The translations under genes were made by a program, and so were the position numbers. Shown piece by piece: positions 58,950-64,000 of a stretch of 64,000 nucleotides of DNA (position 1 is its first letter; every line of letters starts with the position of its first letter). The notes below the pieces were generated by a model. It saw nothing but the letters and a program-made list of their open reading frames with translations, made no database searches and had not been told where the DNA came from. Source of the DNA: Verpa conica (taxonomy: Eukaryota; Ascomycota; Pezizomycetes; Pezizales; Morchellaceae); the NCBI GenBank assembly GCA_033030425.1, contig JAUFSD010000002.1:1426001-1490000 (forward strand). Direction: 5' to 3'.

Positions 58950-60032
58950 ATGACTATAATCATCAACAAAGAAGTCGGTTCAACCGGTCTTGGTCTCATG
59001 GGGTTTACCTGGCGTCCTCACCAAACTCCCGATGAACAAGCTTTCCCTGCCTTAAAGGTAAATCATTACCCAACTTTTCGAACAATTTCTTTCCTCTCCT
59101 ATTTCTAGCCCATAGACTAAGACCGCTCATAGGCAGCTCTCGCTCACGGTGCCAATATTTGGAATAGTGCTGAGTTCTACGGCGAACCTGACGCTCCTAA
59201 ACGCCGCACTGATGGTCTATCTCTCATCCAGCGTTACTTCGCCAAGTACCCAGAAGATGCCGACAAGGTTGTCCTCTCTATCAAAGGTGGTATCGACATT
59301 GAAAAATTCACTCCCGACGGCTCTCCAGAAGGGATCAAGCGCTCTATTGAAAATATTCTTCACTTCCTTGACGGAAAGAAGAAAATCGACATCTTTGAGT
59401 GCGCACGCGTTGACCCAAATACTCCCATCGAGACTACTATCGCCGCACTCGCAGAGTATGTGAAAGCCGGCATAATTGGTGGTATTGGCCTCTCCGAGGC
59501 GGGCGAGAATACAATTAGACGCGCACACGCGGTACACCCTATTTCTGCTGTTGAAGTCGAATTCTCACTCTGGTCTACTGAAATCCTTCATAATGGTGTC
59601 GCTTCCACTTGCGTAGAACTTGGGATTCCAATCATTGGGTACTCTCCTCTCGGCCGTGGTTTCCTCACTGGTCAAATCAGGAGCAACGACGATATCCCGG
59701 ATGGGGAGTACAGGAAATATCTAGACCGATTCCAGCCTGCCAATTTTGAAAAGAACTTGGAACTTGTCGACGCAATCTATAAAGTTGCTTCCAAAAAGGG
59801 TGTCACACCGAGCCAGCTGGCATTAGCATGGGTTAAACACCAAAGTAGAAGGAATGGGGGGCCTATTATTATCCCAATTTTTGGCGCAGTGAAGGATAGT
59901 AGAGTGAGGGAGAATATGGTGGACGTAGAGGTGACTGATGCAGAAGTAGAGGAGGTAGATGAGATTCTGAGGAGCATTAAGATTGTGGGGGGGAGGTATA
60001 AGGAAGCTGATGAGAAGACTCTTTTTGTTTGA
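58950..60032 (+). CDS. plr1: Pyridoxal reductase-type aldo-keto reductase
   Basis: Two exons (58950-59057 and 59133-60032) with a 75 bp intron give 335 residues. The start GSTGLGLMGFTWRPHQTPDE, the active-site Tyr in NSAEFYGEP, the Lys in LSIKGGID and FECARVDPNTPIE resemble the fungal pyridoxal reductase Plr1 group. Cofactor-site features include GIGLSEAGENTIRRA and IIPIFGAVKDSRVREN. It should reduce pyridoxal to pyridoxine with NADPH in vitamin B6 salvage. Related aldo-keto reductases with broad substrates cannot be excluded. Confidence 0.88.
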
Positions 60033-60476
60033 TCTTGGGGATTATTTTTTTGTTGTAGCAGTGCTGAGGCACTTTTAATTCTCTATTAAAGATTATGTGA
60101 GGTATAATTAATATATTTTTATAAAACATAGGAAGACTCTGATGATCACATAAACTATTAGAGAAAACCTAGCCGAAGGACTACGGTTACGGTTATTGGC
60201 TGTGGTACTGATGATTCATACAATAGATTAGTAGATTTTGATCTGCAACTAAGAAGAATTTACTTAAAAGATGAAGAATTTAGTAAATAGAGGTATGTAG
60301 CTAGATTTTTGTCAACTAGGAGAATATTCTCTAATACTGTGAGGAGGAAATACCCCAATTCACACCAGACCGTTTCCAAGCCCTATTTAAGTCTAGTATC
60401 TTTAACCCCAAGTGACCTAGCCCTATGTTCTCCTAGAATGTAGTTTTCCGCAGAATACAGAAACTTAGTCCTTGAT

Positions 60477-62285
60477 TCACTTATTATCCCAAGTCCACGG
60501 ATTCCCATTCCCCGCATCTACTTCATTAAAGAAAGAATAAAGGGCCTTATGGTCTCCATTTGAGGACACCAGCACGGGGGTTTGGGGTTGCTTGTCCTTG
60601 TCTATGAGGCCCAGTGGGCTCTGTTCAACACTATATGCAATATTTTCTTCCGTAGATTTCAGCCCCTCTGCACTGGATTCGAGCTTACCTGAAACAATCT
60701 CATCTTCTAACACCAAATTAAACTTGGGTCCAACTAGCTTCCTTCTCGTTAGAGTAGACTCTTGCACTGTTAGATCGAGATCATTTATAGTAGGATTAGC
60801 GGCTAATACTCGACTCAAAATAAGGACACGTTTTTAAAGAAATGTGGGAAGATATTAATATCAGAGAGATAGCTCGGCATATACATAGAAACTCTTTCTA
60901 AGTGATCATCACTAGATAGCTGTATTAGGTTAAGATGGATAAATCTGCACTCGAATTTATGAGCAGACATCCCGCTAACGTTAAAAACTCTCTGAGCTTC
61001 CAGATAAGCCATAGTACAGTATAACCTATATTTTCAGCCCTTGTATTGGTATCATAAGTCGAGGAAGAAGAGCTTAAAGCAGCTTACACAGACTCTAACT
61101 TGCCTTAGATCTTTGGGATTGTAACGGCAGCCTGGGGACATCGTGAGATATTTTTAGTAAGCGGCAAGGGATCTCACATCGATATCTGGGATTGCACTAC
61201 GAACGGTAGTTTCCCTAGATGGCCAGGATAGACCTAGTTTTATGAAGAAATTGGTGAGTATTCAGGCCATGATTTCATCGGGACAACTCAAAACATAAGG
61301 TCTAAAATTTTGTTCGATGTTAAAGAATTTTTTAGGTCTCTTTGAATCAAAGAAATCGATAGCTGTTGTAGCAACAAGGTCTAATGTAAATTCCCGTGGA
61401 AAGTCACTGAAGAGAACCTGACCCATTGGTATATGGATATATTACTCTCCTTGATCAACTGCGGAGAAAACCATAACCAGGAAACCTACCCAATTAGATG
61501 GGGGGCTGTATAAAAGAGAGAAATGCAACTCGTTTTTCATAACATTCACCTAGCCATTCAGAATGTCGTAGAAGACTGCTTGCGGAGCATCGAGCCTCTT
61601 ATACCTTTCTACTATCTCCTGAAAAATAGGTTCAAAGTCCGAGCTTTCCGTATAAATAGTGTTAGAAAATTAAGATCCTAAGGTGATTGAAGAGGTAGGG
61701 AATTACATAGAGAGGACGTTTGTGTCTCGGGGTCACTTCTAGGGCTGTGAACCCCCAAAACCTGATCTTGAGCAATTCTAGCAGATTCCACCTGCAAGAT
61801 CAAATACACAAAACTAAATCTGTATTTATCGCTCGCAACACGAGCTGCAGTTTTCCCACTGTTATTCGGGATATGGTATCAGCTCTCGTGCATTCCTCCA
61901 ACAAAGGCTTAAAGATGCCCTATCAACGTTCGATGCTGTAAGATGGAGAACCGTATCTCCATCATTGTTTTGGAGGCAACTGTATGCTCCGCCATCAAAT
62001 AGTAACTCAATTTCATTTGTATGATTCCTAGCCACTGCCAGGTAAAGGGCGGTGTTTCTATTATTATCTTAGATATGCATATTTGCTCCACGAGAGATAA
62101 GCAACATTATCATTGTCGATCGAACTCAACTGATATATGGAGGGGAGTCATGCCATCTGAATCTTGAGCATTGATATTAACACCAGTCTTCATCAGCCTT
62201 TCTTCGGAAGTAGTGATTTATCCATTTCTTATAGCCTCATGGAGGGGGAGGTAGCTGTCCCCCATTTTTACTTTGGTATATAGAT
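60477..62285 (-). pseudogene. Decayed ankyrin-repeat gene
   Basis: Minus-strand reading around 62285-61840 yields recognisable ankyrin units in one or two frames: LPLHEAIRNG followed by a stop, GVNINAQDSDGMTPLHISVE, then a shift, NTALYLAVARNHTNEIELL, GDTVLHL and NSGKTAARVASDKYR. At least three stops or frameshifts interrupt them. Further fragments follow on the same strand: MGQVLFSDFPREFTLDLVA from 61426, and an open 113-codon piece at 60818-60477. These may belong to the same or another dead gene. The repeats resemble those of the F-box/ankyrin and NLR genes, so this is probably a dead member of those expanded families. Confidence 0.5.
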
Positions 62286-63215
62286 GATAGACTCCAGAAG
62301 TGAGTGGGGTAGTTTTCGAGGTAATGGGGGTGGGTGGTGGAAAGCGGGGGGGGGGATGAGTAGGGCAAAAATGAAACACTATTGGGGATATAGATATATG
62401 GTTTGGGACCTAGCCTAATGCTCTACACACGATAGTAGTATTTCTGCGCATGCTTTACTTGGCGCATATATGGACTGATGTATTTTAGAAACATTTATAT
62501 TTGATTAGTATTTTATGTAAGGAGATCAACGATACATGCATGACACTTACATGCGGAAGGGGTCGCTGTTTCAATATAACGACAAGTACATGGAGACATC
62601 CACCTCCTAAGAGCCCAATAAGTCCTCTTATCCGCAGTTTTAAGTCACAAGCTTGTAAAAAAAACGTTCACAGAGTATATTTCTAGTAATTAGAGTTCTT
62701 AAGTTGTTGCTCTTGCTATGTAGGTTAAACGTAGCTGTCTAATTCGTAGTACTGTCGATATCATGTCTATGTACATGTCCGTGAGTTGCTTTTCGCAATC
62801 GCAAACATACATTAATTTCTTTGAAGATGTCAAGCGTTAACACGAAGAGGTCCTCCCACAATAGTACAGCAAGCTCCTACCCTAGCAATGTTGGGTTATA
62901 CCCAGACTCTAGCTCTAAACTCTAAAGGTGTTTTAATAAGTAATAGTGTAGCAGCTTTAGATATAACTCAGCTATCTAGCACATTCTTTTTTTGCTTCAT
63001 ATAAAGCCCCAAAACATAGACTAGAAGGGGGTTGAGTAAGGTATTTACAAAATCCTTCGATCACCTACCCACAGCACGTAGTCTAGAATAGTAATAAATA
63101 TTTTGGGCTCCCCATATCCGAGTATTACCAGGGGGAAACAAAATCTAGGAAAGTATAAGGAGAAAAAGTAGAAAATCAACCGCAGTGTTCCTCACAGCTT
63201 TTGGTCCTCAAAATT
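62286..63215. other. Intergenic region, 0.9 kb
   Basis: AT-rich, with a G-run near 62346-62356. No supported feature between the ankyrin remnant and the tyrosyl-tRNA synthetase stop. Confidence 0.4.
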
Positions 63216-64000
63216 CTACTCCTTCTTCCCTGTATCCTCACTCAGATTCAATTTCTTCAACGCATCCTTCGCATCAGTTCCCAGCGTCTCAGGCACCGAA
63301 TCCTGCACTTTAATTTCTCCTTCTGCGGCCTTCTCTGCGATAGCTGCGTCCTTCTTTTCTTTAGGGACATACCCTGTACCGATCTTCTTCTCCTTCTTTT
63401 TCACTTTCTTGGGCCCCTCAGATGGGTAGGCAAGCTCTGAAATCTTCTGCCATTCCTTATCGGCTTGGTACATGGCCTGGATAGGAGCAAGAATTTTATT
63501 TAGGGCCTCTCCGACACCCTTTTTCAGATCCATCGGCGAGAGCTGTTCCGTTTTCTCAAGTCAGCACTCAACCCGTAACACCTCATATTAGACTAGTAGG
63601 AATACCTTATCTTCAACGTAATCTGCCTTCAATTCATCAATATTCGCATACGTCACAGAACCACCCCATTTCTCATCACGGTTCACAACAAAGCTACCCT
63701 TCCCGTCCGGGTTCACAAGCTGCGAGATAGGAAACAGGACGTACTCGACGAAGCTGTAAACACCATTTCCCTCAACATCTTTTGGCGCGCATTGGGCCTT
63801 CTTCAACTTCGCCAACACTACATCTGGCGGGTCCAAAAGGTCAATTTTCGAGTTTGCGTCGGAAGCCGACATCTTCCTATAACACGTATACCATTTAGCT
63901 AAAAGTCCTCTCGCCTCAATCCTCAAAAAGACCAAGGAAAACAAACCCCCCAGCAAGCCCTGGAACCATAGAATTCATTAAATGCGCCCTCTCCTTAAAC
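63216..64000 (-). CDS. TYS1: Tyrosyl-tRNA synthetase, C-terminal part (cut by window edge)
   Basis: Three exons are visible: beyond 64000 to 63947, 63876-63606 and 63542-63216. The first visible exon reads RAHLMNSMVPGLAGG and splices into KMSASDANSKIDLLD. Together these give the KMSKS-type loop (KMSAS) of class I tyrosyl-tRNA synthetase. The sequence continues through CAPKDVEGNGVYSFVEYVLFP and FVVNRDEKWGG to MDLKKGVGEALNKILAPI, ending in a Lys-rich tail. The enzyme charges tRNA-Tyr in the cytoplasm. The N-terminal catalytic half lies outside the window. One donor is GTTTGT, less usual, but the joined sequence is conserved. Confidence 0.93.

Overview
This is a piece of nuclear chromosome from a filamentous ascomycete (Pezizomycotina). 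Genes lie on both strands and carry many short spliceosomal introns (about 48-105 bp, GT...AG, often with a CTAA/CTGA-like branch site). The gene set is fungal: a Helo-like/NACHT/ankyrin NLR, a fungal-type SAGA Sgf11, an Rqt4/ASC-1 homologue, a pyridoxal-reductase-type aldo-keto reductase, a PLAC8 protein and a secreted pectate lyase. AT-rich intergenic spacers of 1-2.5 kb and a Tad-like LINE fit a repeat-bearing genome; a Pezizomycetes origin is only a guess. Many open frames in the raw sequence begin at TTG or GTG. I replaced those with spliced models starting at ATG.

Layout. 0.3-7.5 kb: a large fungal protein of unknown function and an Rqt4/TRIP4-like zinc-finger protein, both on minus. 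8.2-15.1 kb: one nearly complete 6.95 kb LINE on minus, flanked by a 16 bp target-site duplication. 15.8-16.0 kb: a small inverted-repeat element. 16.9-19.2 kb: glucokinase (minus) with an unusual in-frame N-terminal extension containing a membrane segment. 21.6-22.1 kb: a small predicted membrane protein. 23-24.9 kb: signal peptide peptidase (plus). 25.5-26.2 kb: NAA50 acetyltransferase (minus). 27.6-29.3 kb: Sgf11 (plus). 30.7-31.2 kb: a hAT-like non-autonomous element with a perfect 8 bp target duplication. 31.6-32.3 kb: an acyl-protein-thioesterase-like protein that lacks its catalytic residues.

33.9-38.9 kb: an F-box/ankyrin gene (minus) and a 1002-residue Helo-like/NACHT/ankyrin NLR (plus), transcribed divergently from a 708 bp spacer. 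40.4-41.7 kb: secreted alpha-carbonic anhydrase (minus). 43.9-48.0 kb: SMC5 in ten exons (plus). 49.5-50.3 kb: a PLAC8 protein (minus). 51.0-51.5 kb: a probable decayed gene. 52.9-54.1 kb: pectate lyase (plus). 55.5-57.1 kb: TRM44 tRNA methyltransferase (plus). 59.0-60.0 kb: pyridoxal reductase (plus). 60.5-62.3 kb: a decayed ankyrin-type gene (minus). 63.2-64.0 kb: the 3' end of tyrosyl-tRNA synthetase (minus), cut by the window edge.

The genes do not form one pathway. Most are housekeeping (translation, tRNA modification, ribosome rescue, chromatin, cohesin-like SMC5/6). Interspersed are accessory genes: the NLR, ankyrin proteins, pectate lyase, carbonic anhydrase and transposons. The observations most worth checking are the LINE, which appears to have three cistrons joined by two identical overlapping stop-start heptamers; the membrane-anchored glucokinase model; and the pseudo-esterase. 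Intron boundaries and reading frames were derived by hand, and family names rest on motif recognition without database searches.
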